Assembly: GCF_030272615.1 (NCBI RefSeq) | Contig: NC_081414.1 | Location: forward strand, 235,763,733 to 235,827,732 | DNA: 64,000 nucleotides | Reading direction: 5' to 3' | Source: Cryptomeria japonica | Taxonomy: Eukaryota; Streptophyta; Pinopsida; Cupressales; Cupressaceae | In this document: one piece after another, positions 34,541 to 47,891 of the stretch | Layout: each line of letters starts with the position of its first letter | How positions within the stretch are numbered: the stretch's first letter is position 1 | The notes under the pieces: generated by a model | What the model was told of the DNA's origin: nothing | Databases searched by the model: none | The model's input: the letters and a program-made list of their open reading frames with translations, nothing else | Position numbers and translations under genes: made by a program

Positions 34541-37493
34541 AACGTATTTTATATATATATTGGAGTTTCTAACTAGCGAGGGTAACAATTGGGGGACCCC
34601 CTTCCCCTTGGTTAGAATATCACATGAGGTATTAACACCTCTACTCCTTATCTCACCACACAGACTCCATTATCCTTCCTTGGCCTTGAGCTCCCTTATC
34701 TCTCCACCAATCATGACCCCTTATCACTCCATTCGCGCAGCTCGACCCCTTATCACTCCATAGCCCATTCTCCACCCCTTATCTCTCCATTTCATGCCTT
34801 ATCTCTCCACAACTGATTCTCCAGCCTTCACACCTTTGTTGGCATTATTGTCATTGATGTCAAGGGATGTCAAATGGTTGCAGAATATCCAGGAGCAATC
34901 GCGATGTCAAGAGGTTGCAGAGAAGGAGGTAGTAGTCACACATAACACACAGGTTATGTTGTGCAATTGTGCATAACATGTCGTGTTATGTTGCAGGGGT
35001 TTTGACCAGATTCATCGTCTCCACATGTTGACAACAGTGAATGAGTCTTGAGTTGGGGTCAAGAGTCGTGATTTCCGCATGGTAGTAGTTGTTTGGTTCA
35101 CATGTATCCATGGGTTCCGTGGTGTGTTCGACTGCAGAGAAGAGACCGTGCGAGATAACACTTGAACGAAGAAAAGGCCATCCACAGCTCCCCACAATGT
35201 TGAAAAGAATGATGCATGAGCCATGTGGGATAAATGTTTCATAGAAGTCGAAGACCTCTCGCTATCTCGTGGCATTTTTGTTGAGCCTTGGTTGATCGCA
35301 CGGGACAAGAAAAGTCAAGGGGAAATGTGTCTCCTGCTATCCTACACCATGCAAAGTGTGTGCACAGTGTTCATGCAGGATAACTGCAAGCAGGGCATAG
35401 CGACCCTCCGCTATCTCGTAGCTTGTTTGCGTTGAGACTAGAGGTCTTGCGAGGTAGCACAAGGAGAATAAAGAGTTGCCTTCCGCCATCTTGTGACATG
35501 ATGGACATTTTCATGGTGACCATGCGTGGTTAAAAGGACAAAGGCGAGAATTGGGCTTCTTGCTATCCTGCAGTACTAAGTAATATGAGACAATAGCGGT
35601 AGAAGGTTTTGCGTTGAGACTAGAGGTCGCGCAAGGAAACATGATGGTAGCGGTAGAAGGTTCTTGCTATCCCGCACCATTAAAGATGGATGGGCGATGG
35701 TCATGTGGGACAAGACAATGAAGCAATAGAAGGATCTCGCTATCCTGCGCTTGCAGATGGATGTAAAGAGGAACTTGCGCGGTAAGTTAAGGCAAAAAGA
35801 TGATGTATCCCACCAGTACACATGAGAAAAATGGGTGTGTGAACAATGATGTGGGGCATGTTAAAAGGCAAAATGGTGCACATCAGGCCATCCCGCAACG
35901 ACAGAGTTTAAGGTCATCATGATCATTAGAAGTGTTTTTGTCGACACAGTGGCAACTCAATAAGCACGATTGTCCACATGACAATTGACCATGGTTGATC
36001 AAGTGATTTGGATGTCAATTAAAAGACTATTGACAACACCTATGTATGTCGATAGGCACAAGGGTTTATGTGGAAGCTGATCGACCTTGATTGAATGATC
36101 TAGACAAAGGAAATGGAGACATATGGCTCCCTAGTTGATTGAAGAAGATAACTAATACGCAGAAGTCGGTGACAAAGGATTCTAGTGTGGTAGTTATCGA
36201 TCTTTTTAGAGTAGGTTGACAAAGGATGGAAAATGCATTAATGGTGATTGAGTTGCAGGTAGGTTGTGTGGCTTGAGGAAGGATTCTAGATCATTTTGGG
36301 CAGAGGAAGATTACTAAACTTAGTAATCCAAGTATAGAGAATGATATGAAGACAAAAATCATGCATTTAATTCAAGCAGATGATCTGAGAACAGATTGAA
36401 GACAGAGAATAAAATCACTTGCATTAGAGATCTCCAAGATAGACGACTTGAATAAAATATTAAAATCTTGCATTGGAGAAATGTGAGTGGTGTACAAAGA
36501 TGATTGAATTGAGTAGCAGGTGTGATGATATTTGACATTTGGTAGGTGTGGCTGATGAAATTGAGATAGAGGTGGAAATAAAGATATTCCAACTAGTCGA
36601 CTATAATGTGAAGTGTTGAGTTGAGTGTGTTGCTGCCAAAAAGAAAATAGAGAAATCTACAGAAGTTGAGAGAGCTACAATAGAGCAAGAACAGAGTATT
36701 CTATAAGGTGAAGCAATAGCAGAAATAGGAAGATAGTTTGACAGAGAAAGAAGAAGAAATAGAGGAAGAGATTTGTCAAGCAGAGAAACTCTCAGAATAG
36801 GAGAATTTTCCAAGTGTTAAAAAACTCATTTGTAACAAGGTTTTATCACTGCATTGTTAACTGTGATAACTATTGAAAAACTCTGAGTGGGTGCTCAAAG
36901 CAGGGGTAGGTGCTCATAAAATTAGGGGTTGGTGATCTTGGTTTGGTGCCCTAAATAATGTAAACTTTGTGAGGCTGGACTGGAGCAGTAGACTCCAACA
37001 ACTATCATCACCGAGGTTTTTCCCACTTTGGGTTTTCCTCGTAAATCTGGTGTTGTGGTTTTTTTTTTTTTTGTGTGTGTTCTTAATTAATTTGAAGTCT
37101 CAGTATTACCACACATAATTTTTTTTTTTAAAATACACTGATTCACCCCCCTATCACTGTCCATTTGTGTTCTTCAACCTTATCACTCCAAAATCTGGCT
37201 GTCGGCAACCACTAAGTCAGTTGTGGGATGGGGCTAACCATGCCCCATACTTCCTCGCTGACCGCGCCACCTTGGGGGACCACCACTAGTGCACGTGGAG
37301 TTCGTAGCCTGCAAATCCATGTACGTCGCATCACTTGTCTTGTAGCGGGGGGAGGCATTAACAACTCAGCCATACCGTATTCTATGTGCTTGAGGAAATC
37401 TTGGGCGACGTACTAATCGAGGGTGTTCGAGCAAAGAATCAAACACAAGATTTCCTGAACATGAGGTGCACAACATACCGCTGCAGTGTGGGG
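34541..37493. mobile_element. Roughly 3-kb insertion splitting the LTR
   Basis: The LTR text stops and restarts with a near-repeated 17-mer (ATGACATTATAATTATT left, ATGACATTGTAATTATT right), like a target-site duplication. A T-run follows the left copy, as expected for the tail of a minus-oriented non-LTR retrocopy. However, inside it 36,900-37,190 holds phrases typical of copia LTRs (a GAGGTTTTTCCCACTTTGGG block and GATTCACCCCCCTATC), so the insertion is composite. Imperfect repeats with GTTGAGACTAGAGGTC occur at about 35,431 and 35,612, and CTATCCTGC or CTATC(T/C)CG phrases recur throughout 35,250-35,760. No domain was recognised in its ORFs. Confidence 0.45.
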
Positions 37494-38487
37494 GCATCCC
37501 CATGACATTGTAATTATTATTAAAGTAATGATTTAATAATAATATTATTAATGGTGTAATATTAATGGCATATTATAATAATTCATATTGACTAACTATT
37601 GAGGGTGCATTTAATAGTGTTAAAAAAGTCAATATGAATATGACTTCATAATGGGCACTCACTTTAATGAATTATATATTAAACATTAAATGATCATTAT
37701 AATTTAATGTTATTAAAAATATCAATTATGGGAATTTGAGCCCTTTCTTGGAGGTATAAAAGACTCAACACAAAAACAAATGAGAATTATTGAACATGTG
37801 CTTTGGTTATTGCAAGTTGGAGAAGAGACTAGGGTTTCTACCATTGTTTGCTTTGGAGAGTGTAGCTGCTTCAAAGTTGTTCATTGCGAGGTTGTGAGAT
37901 ACCAGCTGAAGGATTTCCCATAATTGATTGGTTTTATTCAGGAATCAACATTGTGCATATTGGTGAAAGTTTTCAAAGGTTTTACAAGGGTTTGATGTGC
38001 TTCTACAGGTACCCATGAACAACGATGCTACAATACCCGTGTACATCGACGCTACAGTACCTGTGAATAGTAATTGCCATAGTACCTTCCTCTTGGCATG
38101 TGGGGTTTATATCGAGAAATGATTAAAGTTCATCAAGTGCAGATGGAATACTTATTAGAGAATATTTATTGGGGACTTTGATTACTGTAGGTGTTTATTT
38201 GCATAGATAGGTTGCTTGCCAAGTATTTGCATTAATGCCCCTTTATTTTAAGTGCACATCATCGATCTTATTGCATTGTATATCTTGTATTACATCCTAA
38301 ATTCATTTCAGTCATTTGAATACATTCATTTAAGTCCATTGAATGCATATCATCATTATTTACATTGAAAATAACAAAAAAGAATCACCAATCAACAAGT
38401 TCAGGTTTCATAAAGGTAAGTGTTTGAAAAAATTCCTAAGGGTAGAAATCTATGATTTGAGGGCAGAATTAACAAGGGACATTATAG
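37494..38487 (+). mobile_element. Gypsy-like LTR, right part, ending at a primer site
   Basis: Continues the LTR begun at 34,245 and ends GGGACATTATAG directly before the primer site TGGTATCAGAGCA. It contains a probable TATA region (GAGGTATAAAAGAC, about 37,750) and the phrases shared with the inverted copy: GGTTTGATGTG, CCTTCCTCTTGGCA, CACCAATCAACAAGTTCAG. Compared with the inverted copy it lacks about 200 bp around 38,195. Confidence 0.85.
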
Positions 38488-38500
38488 TGGTATCAGAGCA
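38488..38500 (+). other. Primer binding site, initiator-Met tRNA type
   Basis: TGGTATCAGAGCA follows the LTR end, as in most plant LTR retroelements. This proves that the plus LTR is (or was) a 5' LTR. Confidence 0.9.
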
Positions 38501-38532
38501 GTTTCCTACTAGCTTGTGATTCATAGTATTTC

Positions 38533-39126
38533 ATGAGTGAGGGTGAAGAGTTTGTAGTTTATTCCAGAGGTGCAGGTCATTATTGGCAGCCTCCAGTTTT
38601 GGGTGAGGGTGAAACAACTTCAAGTGTTATAGGAATTCACAAAAGTCCATCTTCCAACAACAGTAGTGATGGTGACAATGTGATAGGCATCATGGCTGAC
38701 AAAGATAAGATTTATGCATGTTCAATTAATCTTGATATAAAAGCTAATGAGCAGTTTGATAATATGATGGACATGATGTCTCAACTGATGGGCACCATGA
38801 GATAGTTTACTCCACCACAACAGACCTTCCAGAAGGGACAATCGAGTGGGACACAAGGTGTAGAGAAGCCGAGAGTGGTGATTCAACAGTCTGCATCTTC
38901 TAGGGGTTTGGTACTTAGGCCTAATCAACCTACTTTCCTTCCTAGAGAGGAGCCAAAGATACAAGTGCTCGATCCACATGTTCTTACTATAAGAGATTTC
39001 ACTAGACACTTTGCAGAGTACATAACTTTATCCCCTGAGACTAGGGAAGTGTTGACCTTTAATCAATTTTTGGATTGGAAGAGGCCTAGGGGTGGTGCAG
39101 GCAAGGTGGAGCATAGAGCTCATTAG
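38533..39126 (+). pseudogene. Gag-like leader ORF of the gypsy-like element
   Basis: An ATG 33 bp after the primer site opens 90 codons (MSEGEEFVVYSRG..), closes at a stop at 38,803, and the same frame continues to 39,126 with FTPPQQTF, LDPHVLTIRDFTRHFAEYI and a basic end. Position immediately after the primer site suggests gag, but no conserved gag motif or zinc knuckle is visible, so the family is uncertain. Confidence 0.45.
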
Positions 39127-39289
39127 GTGCCACAAGCAACATGCGATTTTCTGTGCATTGGGCAAGGTTTCCTTGCCACATTTTGATGCAAGTGATAAAT
39201 GCGCTGCTAGATCATAGGTCCAGAAATTGGATAACTATTTGTCATTGAGACCTATACAGGAGGATGATGATGATTTGAGTTCATATTAA

Positions 39290-39958
39290 CAACAAAGAAA
39301 AAGAGAAGAATCAAGAGATATCAAAGGAAATATTGGGAAAGAAGAAGAGATAAAAGTGCAAGAACAAGGAAAGAAAGAAGAATCACTTGTTTGTGAGTTG
39401 TAGCCTACAAGTAGTCATGTGGAAGACATAGCAGTTGGTAATGAAGATGAAAATCAATATGAGACCCCTCGTGCATCAACACTTAATGATGTTTGGGATG
39501 GATTTCTCTCTGAACAAAATTTTGCTCAAACTTCCTCCGAGCAATTTGATTTGGAGGTTGGCATTCGTATCAATGATGGTGTTGATACTAACCTAAAAAA
39601 TTAATCAATTTAGGGTTGCATAATGCTGATTATCAATCTAGAAATGTAGACGAGTGTCATAATGTCCAGAAAATTGAAAAACCAATTACTAATAAAGGTA
39701 ATATGAGCAAGAGTCTCTTGGTGGGTGACCTAAAGGTCATCATCGATGAGCCATGTGAGGAGAGGAATTCTCCTGATAGTTCTATAGTTGCTTCTAAAGT
39801 TGACCCTCTTCTTTTACATGGGGATAATATGTCATCATCTCATGTGTTGGGTGATTGGGATGACGAAGATGATTCAATTTTTGGAACAAACGCTGCCTTA
39901 GTTCCAAATCAACAAGAGGACAAAAAGGAAGTCGTGGAGGGAGAGATAAACACATACT
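39290..39958 (+). pseudogene. Decayed acidic ORFs of unknown function
   Basis: Two open blocks (39,419-39,604 and 39,616 onward) are rich in Glu, Asp and Asn (for example DWDDEDDSIFG) and are preceded by a Lys/Glu-rich run. They stop making sense exactly where the inverted LTR begins at 39,960, so the reported continuation to 40,044 is LTR sequence. No recognised family. Confidence 0.35.
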
Positions 39959-39959
39959 T

Positions 39960-41492
39960 TGAAATGTCCCTTGCTAATTTTGTCCTCAAAACACTAATTT
40001 CTGCCCTTAGGAGTTTTGTCAAACACTTGCCTTGCGAAATCTGAACTTGTTGATTGGTGATTCTTTTTTGGTATTTTCGACAAAGATAATGATAATATGC
40101 ATTCAATGGACTCAAATGAACATATGCAAATGATTGTTCAATGCATTTAAGATGTAATAAAGGTATATATAATGCAATAAGATCGTTGATGTGCACCTAC
40201 AGCCAAGGGACATTAATGAAAATACTTGGCGAGCAACCTACCTATGCATATAAACACCTACAACAAGGAAGTATTTTAACAAACAAATCATATGTAGCTC
40301 CAAACTCTTTTATTGCAACATTTTTAATTGATTACAATGATTGAAAAAACATAGGCATTATTACAAATAGTTTGCATGCAATACTTTAATACTTGGATTT
40401 CAATGTCAATGACTACAAGTTTGAAAACTGTTATGACAACAAATTCTGGAAGTGCAAACAAGTAATCAAAGTCCTCAATAAATATTCCCCATTAAGTATG
40501 TCATTTGCACTTGACAAACTTTAATCATTGCTTGATATGAACCCCATGTGCCAAGAGGAAGGTACTCTAGCAATTACTATTCACGGATATTGTAGCATCA
40601 CTATACACGATTACTATAGCATCATTATTCAAGGTTACTGTAGCAACACATCAAACCCTTGTAAAATCTTTGAAATCTTTCAACAATATGCATAATGTTG
40701 ATTCATGAATGGAACCAATCAATTATAAGCAATCCTCAGCTGATATCTCACAACCTCAGAATGCACAACTTCGAAGCAACTACGTTCTCCAAAGCCAACA
40801 ATGACACAACCTCGAGTCTCTTCTCCAACTTGTGCAACAACCAAAGCACATATGTTCAATAATCCCCATTTGTTTTTTTGTTGAGTCTTTTATACCACCA
40901 AGAAAGGGCTCAATTTCACATAATTGAGCTTTTTAATAACATTAAATTATAATGAACATTTAATGTTTAAAATACAATTCATTAAAGTGAGTGCTCATTA
41001 TGAAGTCATATTCATATTGACTTTTTTTAACATTATTAAATGTACCCCTCAATACTTAGTCAACATGAATTGTAATAATATGTCATTACTATTACACCAT
41101 TAATAATAATAATTATTAAAGAATTACTTTAATAATAATTATAATGTCATAACTCAAAAAATAAATGGCAATAATCAATACCACTGACACCATAGGCTAT
41201 CCCACTACTTACCCTGTCCAACTGGATGTCTTACTAAGAATACTAAGGTCAACCTCTATCAACCCGCTAACTTACTATAAATAGTAAGTTCATGCAAACT
41301 AAGTTGTAAACTCATGAATATCACCACCAACAAATCAAGCAATGAACTGGAGAGAATAATCACTGCCAAATACCTCTCGAAGAGCTCATGAATGCCCAAA
41401 ATGGACCCCCTAATCTACCATACTAGCCTACGAGAGTTAAATGATAGGCTAGTCCTCTGAACTCAGGTGCTCACTGAGAAGGGGACATTACA
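39960..41492 (-). mobile_element. Second LTR of the same family, inverted
   Basis: On the minus strand it begins TGTAATGTCCCC (41,492) and ends GGGACATTTCA (39,960), giving short terminal inverted repeats and TG..CA ends. It is an inverse copy of the 34,295-34,540 plus 37,494-38,487 LTR. No primer site follows its 3' end, and the 5-bp flanks (TACTT and CATGT) do not match, so it is not a simple solo-LTR insertion. It carries about 200 bp (around 40,235-40,445) absent from the plus copy. Confidence 0.85.
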
Positions 41493-41514
41493 CATGTTCA
41501 CACACACATATGAG

Positions 41515-42324
<810 letters not shown>

Positions 42325-43413
42325 TGTAAAGCGGAAAAATCGAAACCTAGTCGTTCTCCTCTCCCCAACTCCAAGGAGAGAGAAGGGAGAGTCACTAGGG
42401 TTGATGGTTTTCACTTAGGGGAGACTTTACATTCAAAAGAGGGGTTGAAACCCACAAGATCCAATCCCACGCAATGCAAGATTGGATTCTATATGAGTTT
42501 CAAGGGGTAAGATAGCAAGGATACCCTCTTTTGTAAAGAAATGTAGATAGAAAGATTGAACTAAGAATGCATGTAAAGTAGGAAAGATTCGCTTATAAAC
42601 AGAGATAGGGATATGGGATGAAGCTGCGGACCTGGAATTAGTAGTAAAATGTCGAGACGGTGCTGTTCTGCAAATTTGAGCGAAAGTTGACAGGACGATG
42701 GCGCCCGACGTGCACATGGTCCTCCGAAAAATCCGTGAAACGAAGGTGGATCTGTTCGTCTCTGCACAAGGATTCCAGATCTTCAATTACAGCCGCGTAC
42801 CTGCAACCTTGTTGTAAGAATGTTTGTATTCTTACATGCGAAGGTGTAATGTATGTAGTATGTTGTATGTTGTATGTGATCTCCTCTTCAATGGTTGAAT
42901 CCTTGTTTTGAATGCAACACTTAGCCTTGAATGGAAACTTAGAATGATCAATTGCTTGAAGAAATGCTTGAATGCTTGAATGCTTGAATGTTTGAATATC
43001 GTTTCCACCTTTTTTCCCCTCTCTGTCCCCTTCAAATGGGAGAGGAAATGTAGTTTATATACTTGTCAATTAGGGCTGATAGATTGATTTTCTCGACCTT
43101 AGGCCGACCAGGAAATAATATTTTCCAATTTGCAAACTTAAAGACCCGAAGCCCCAAAAGAGACCGGGCCCAAAATAGGGCCAGGGACCAGGGCGCTGGG
43201 CGCCCTCGTCCTGAAGGACCAGGGCGCTGGGCACCATGGTCCCACCTCCCGGGACAGCAGGGTGCAAGGAGGATCAGGCCAGGGTGCAGAAAAATGTAGT
43301 TTTTGGTGTCGTGAACAAGTTTCGGGGTCTCCATTCAGGTTCCGTGTTGCATCGCCATCGTGAAGACCCAAATGCAGTCGAAATTGCAAGTGTCGCAATT
43401 TTAGGACGCTACA
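42325..43413 (-). mobile_element. Solo LTR inserted in the microsatellite
   Basis: Minus-strand LTR of 1089 bp starting TGTAGCGTCCTAAAATTG (43,413) and ending CCGCTTTACA (42,325). ATATA flanks both sides (42,320-42,324 and 43,414-43,418), a plausible 5-bp target duplication, although ambiguous inside TA repeats. A TATA box (TATATAAAC on minus, about 43,055-43,062) lies in the expected place. Internal features are a 31-bp GC-rich tandem pair (ACCAGGGCGCTGGGC.., 43,187 and 43,218) and (TGCTTGAA)n at about 42,963-42,995. No internal gag-pol adjoins it. The superfamily is probably gypsy, by LTR length only. Confidence 0.8.
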
Positions 43414-43522
43414 ATATACATATATGTATGTGTGTGTGTACATACACATATGTATATATGTGTACACACACACACATGTGTGTGTGTGTGTGTACATATA
43501 TGTATGTATGTATATATATGTT
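43414..43522. repeat. Microsatellite continuing beyond the solo LTR
   Basis: ATATACATATATGTATGTGTG.. with (AC)n and (TG)n, the right half of the cluster cut by the solo LTR. Confidence 0.95.
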
Positions 43523-44038
43523 AATTGTTAAACAAGTAATAAAAGCCATTAATTGTCAAATGCATGTGAATTAATCATTAAATGCATGAAAATTAATTGT
43601 TAATGCATAGGAATTGGAAAATTGGAAAAAGGACTATTAATTGCGAAATAAATGAGGGATATCGATGGAGGGAATAAAATCCTAGTGATCAGAATAATTA
43701 ATAGTCCTTTTATCAATTCTCATGCATTTAAAAATCAATGGTCTTTATCCTAGTGAATCAAATCATTCGAAAGCCTTCATGGCAAATGCTTATGGGATGA
43801 GGTAGCGGTTGCAATGTTCAAATGGGAAGTGTGCATTAATTGTGTGAAGATCATGGAGATATTTGGGACACCGCCATATTTCCAAAGCATTTAAGTCACC
43901 ACAAGGATGTAAGATGTTGGTAGTATTTATAAGGGTGAAGTAGGTACTTCCTGGAGAATATAGTCTATTTTGTTGTTTATGTAGGGAACATGTGGCATTG
44001 GAAAATTCCAGAGAAAGCATGGAAGCCACTTTCACCCT
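43523..44038. other. No gene recognised
   Basis: Starts with a degenerate repeat of ATTAATTGTTAA/AAATGCATG phrases (43,520-43,615), followed by unremarkable DNA. Confidence 0.4.
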
Positions 44039-44075
44039 TTACACAACGAGGCAATAACTAGCTTTTGTCGAAAAA

Positions 44076-44423
44076 ATGTCGTATAAGAGGTTGAAAACTA
44101 TCTTCAAGTACCGGGATGATGGATTTCTAATTGCATTGAAGGTGCTTCTTGGGGGATGCTTCATGGAAACACCACATAGGTATCGCACAAATGTGGATAT
44201 TGTAACCATGGTGGTGACATGGGGGCTGGAGATCGACAAGAAGGACAAAATAGAGTGGATGTTGAAGGCATGTGTGGGGGAGGAATGGATGTGTGGCTTC
44301 CAGCCTTTGCTCGGTAGGGCCATTCTTGGTGTGGGATTTGATCTTGAGGATGGGAATGATGCAGAGGAAGGAGGAGTTCGTTTCCTCTTCCCCTTTATTA
44401 GATGGAAAATTGGGGAGGACTGA
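44076..44423 (+). CDS. Hypothetical ORF, 115 codons
   Basis: An open frame starting MSYKRLKTIFKYRDDGFL with mixed, protein-like composition (charged N-terminus, a hydrophobic VTMVVTWGLEI stretch, Glu-rich end). A longer minus-strand ORF (44,039-44,554) covers the same bases, so at least one is a shadow. No family recognised, no splice or promoter signals supporting it, and the surrounding DNA is repeat-like. It may be noncoding. Confidence 0.2.
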   Translation: MSYKRLKTIFKYRDDGFLIALKVLLGGCFMETPHRYRTNVDIVTMVVTWGLEIDKKDKIEWMLKACVGEEWMCGFQPLLGRAILGVGFDLEDGNDAEEGGVRFLFPFIRWKIGED

Positions 44424-44559
44424 GACTCGAGGAGGGCAGAAGTGGTGGTGGGGTCGAAATTATTGGAACAATATCTTCGAGAGAAAGAATCAGACAGAGG
44501 TAGTGAGAGGTGCAGGTGGGGAAGATGGTGATGAGAAGTGACCTCTAGAGTCAAAATGG

Positions 44560-47300
44560 GAGTTGGGAGATTTATGGGTTAATGGTCCCATGGGGTCCGC
44601 AAGGATTGAAGTTCTGTGGGCGTTGGGCGATATTTTTTTGAAGGTTTTTGGTAACTTCCCAAAGCCACCCGTATAGTTAATGTTTTTGGTAATATTTTTT
44701 TAGGCAAATGACAACAAACGTGGACAATGAAGAAGATTAATACCTGGAACAAAAAATGTGACTTATTACTCTCGTGTCTTCTTGCTCCTCTTTGACGTGC
44801 TTTGTCTTCTTGCTCCTCTTTGATGCCTACTATGTCTTCTTCATGATTGCAATGAGATGATTTTATGTCTATTTTATATATACATTTATTTGTCGTTGTA
44901 CCCTATTTAATGTCGATATTATGTCCAATTTGAATTTTGAATCTCTATTCAATTTGCAAAGCCAATTTTTTTACACCATTTAAGCTTGAGTTGATTAATT
45001 TTGTATGGAAATTGGTGGCCTTATGTGTTTCTTGTGGTGGATGCAGGTGGGAGTGACGATGAAATGATCAGTATGTGTGTGATGAAGTGACCACTACATT
45101 CTTGTTTGAGCTGGACAAATGGGACGGAGGGTGCAGTAACGTGTTAAGGAGGTCACGTTTTATGACACACACGTGGACATGGTAGTCTGTTTAGATGACC
45201 TTTGATGGGCCACTTTTGAGTCCAGGGTGCGCAGGTGGCCTTGTAGTGATGTTATGTCAGTTACTATGTATGATGGCGGGTTCTATAAACATTTAATGTT
45301 TTCATTTTATGCTTTGAAAAAACACTTATTTTTAGAACAATCAGCTCATTTTTGGACAAGTTGGATTGTGAACCTTTTTAGTTCCTGCCATGGCAGGATA
45401 CTTATGCATTCATCATGCTTTTAAATAACTTAAATAGTTATTAATCACTTTCTTGTCAATCAATCAAGTTTTTAAATTTTTCAATCTAAAATAAATTTTT
45501 AACTTTTCAAAAGTTAACATGTAAAATTTTTAACAAAAGTTATTTTAAAAATTATTTATTTATCATTTGATTGGTCTATACTAATTTCTGTAGGCATAAA
45601 ATTTAATTTTGCTAAACAAAAAAATATAGATTTTTTATGCACAATCAAATCAACATTAATGTACAATCAAATCAATAGTACAATCATTTAATGCTATATA
45701 TTACTCTCCTTACATAAAATTTTATTCCCATCAAAAGCTTTACATTGGTGGGATGATTTTTTAATTCTATTTCTCTCTCAACTTCCATTATTCCTGAAAA
45801 AAGGTACACCTTGTTTTTACTGTTTGTTTTTACATTATTGGGGGTAATAATTACAGAGAACATGGTCCGTCGATAATTGTGGATTCTACCAAATTTAGCG
45901 AGAGGACTTTTAATGCATATAGTTTAACTTTAATGTATCAATTTAAGAGACTTTTTGCTCCTTGTGAACGTATTCCCCTCTTCATCGTGGCAAGTGGGTT
46001 ATGGCATTGAGTTTGTATGCTTATACATTTAATATTTTTTTAAAATTTAAAATGATTTTATTTTATTTTAAAATTTTAAGTGTCTTTTTGTTAGAAAATA
46101 ATTTTTTTATTGGAAAATAATTTTAAGTGTTGATTGATGGTTTAAAGGTGAATTTTAAGAAGCAATTTTACGAAGCAATTAGACAAATAATTTTAATTCT
46201 AATAAATCAAATGAGTTGTGCAACAAATGTACAACATTAGATAAGAAAGTGAAAACGCATAACACATCTTATATCGTCAATTCAATGAAATCATATAACA
46301 TGGAAAAAATATAACATAAAATAAATTGTTTGTTTAAGAAGTAATTTAGTAAAAAAAAATTAACTTTTTAAACTTACATTTTTATAATGGAAATTAAGGA
46401 GGGATTAAGAATTCTTGTTTGATATGACATACATTTTATTTATTTGTAAATAAAGTATAAATATTTAAAAATGTATAGTCTTTTTAAAGTAGGTGAGAGA
46501 AGGGAAAAATCTAATCATAAAATATTATGACAATTTTTAAACATCATAAATATCTAGTAGAGAGGTAGATGCACTTATAAATGTGCAAGGACTAAAAATG
46601 CATTTTTCATGTAATTTTACCAATATAAACATGCTTCATAACTAAAGTATCCATTATTCTTCAAAGGAGGTGCTTCAACAATTTACAAGTTACATGTAGT
46701 TACAGGTTACATAATTACCTTGCTCTAACTCTAGAGGATCAGTAGAGTATGCTAAACTTGAAGGAAAAAAGACCAATATTGTAAACTAATAGAGTATGGG
46801 AAGCTATGTAATAAACTTGGGTCAACCAATTTTCTAATTAGATTTCTAGTGGCTTCATAATTTTTCTACCACGAAGAACAATTAAAGGCAACTATCCCAA
46901 AGGTTGACCAAATTAACTTCAGTGTAGAGAGCAACATCTTACTTTTGAATATTCACTTTTATAAAATTCCAATTTGCTAATCGGTCCAATTTGATTCTCT
47001 TCTAACTTACTACAACTCACTAACTCTTGCATCAAAACTTTTAAATTGCAAGCCCGAGACATTCAGAAAATGAAATCACCCTATAATATTTTAATAAAGC
47101 AAAGAATCATGCCCATCCATCATTTTAAGATAACTTATCTATGACAAAGAGCACTCAAGAGTTGGAAGTCAATATTTTATATGTCATATTGGCTCTTACA
47201 TCAACAACCTATTTCTTGCACTAGGTCACTTTGACACCTATTTTCTTGTATTCTATTATATTAGTCTCAAGTCTCAATCAGTTAACATATCATAAATTCG
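44560..47300. other. AT-rich intergenic DNA
   Basis: Nearly 2.7 kb with long A- and T-runs and no ORF of note, repeat border or RNA gene that I can see. Confidence 0.5.
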
Positions 47301-47324
47301 TTGTCATCATGTGTATGTGTTATT

Positions 47325-47500
47325 TTTCCCCTCCCCCTCTCCCTCTGTATCTATCTATATCTTTCTCTATATCTCTACTTCTCCTTATATACTTATCTAT
47401 TTTTTTATCTCTTTCTCTCTATCTCTCTCTTGACCTTTATCTCTCCCTCTACTTTTTCCTCTCTATCTCAACTCTCTCCATCACTATATCTCTACCTACT
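47325..47500. repeat. Pyrimidine-rich tract (TCTCTA/TCTATC)
   Basis: Imperfect CT-rich microsatellite. Plus ORFs across it encode a meaningless Leu-Ser-Tyr run. Confidence 0.9.
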
Positions 47501-47891
47501 AAAGGTAGGAACTTGACCCTTTGCGTCTCTTGGAATTTGAAGTAGTTCAACTTGTTTGACCGCTAAAATTTGAATTTATGTTTTATATATATATATATGA
47601 AACATTTTTTTACCGAAAATGTGTTTAATTTATATCAGTTAATTGTAAATGTGTATATTTTGGAGTACGATTTGACACTAGTGGTGATCAGGCGCACCTG
47701 TGGATCTCTAACAGCCCTGGTACTATGGCATGTATTGGACCCCCGCACCTTCTCGCTCTTCTCCCATATTCATTTTCTTTTTTTCATCTGTTCTCTTTGA
47801 CGAAGATATCAAGTTTTAGAAGCAGCGCAGAGGGCTCAACCATAGGAGAGATCAGACTCGTGTCTCAACGGTGAGCAGTGACCAAGGGAAG

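Noticed and set aside
39955-41497. Simple solo-LTR insertion of the inverted LTR
   Set aside because: The five-base flanks TACTT and CATGT do not match, so no target duplication supports it.
44039-44554. 171-codon minus ORF
   Set aside because: Overlaps an opposing ORF, has no recognised domain, and is Ser/His/Pro-rich as expected of an antisense frame.
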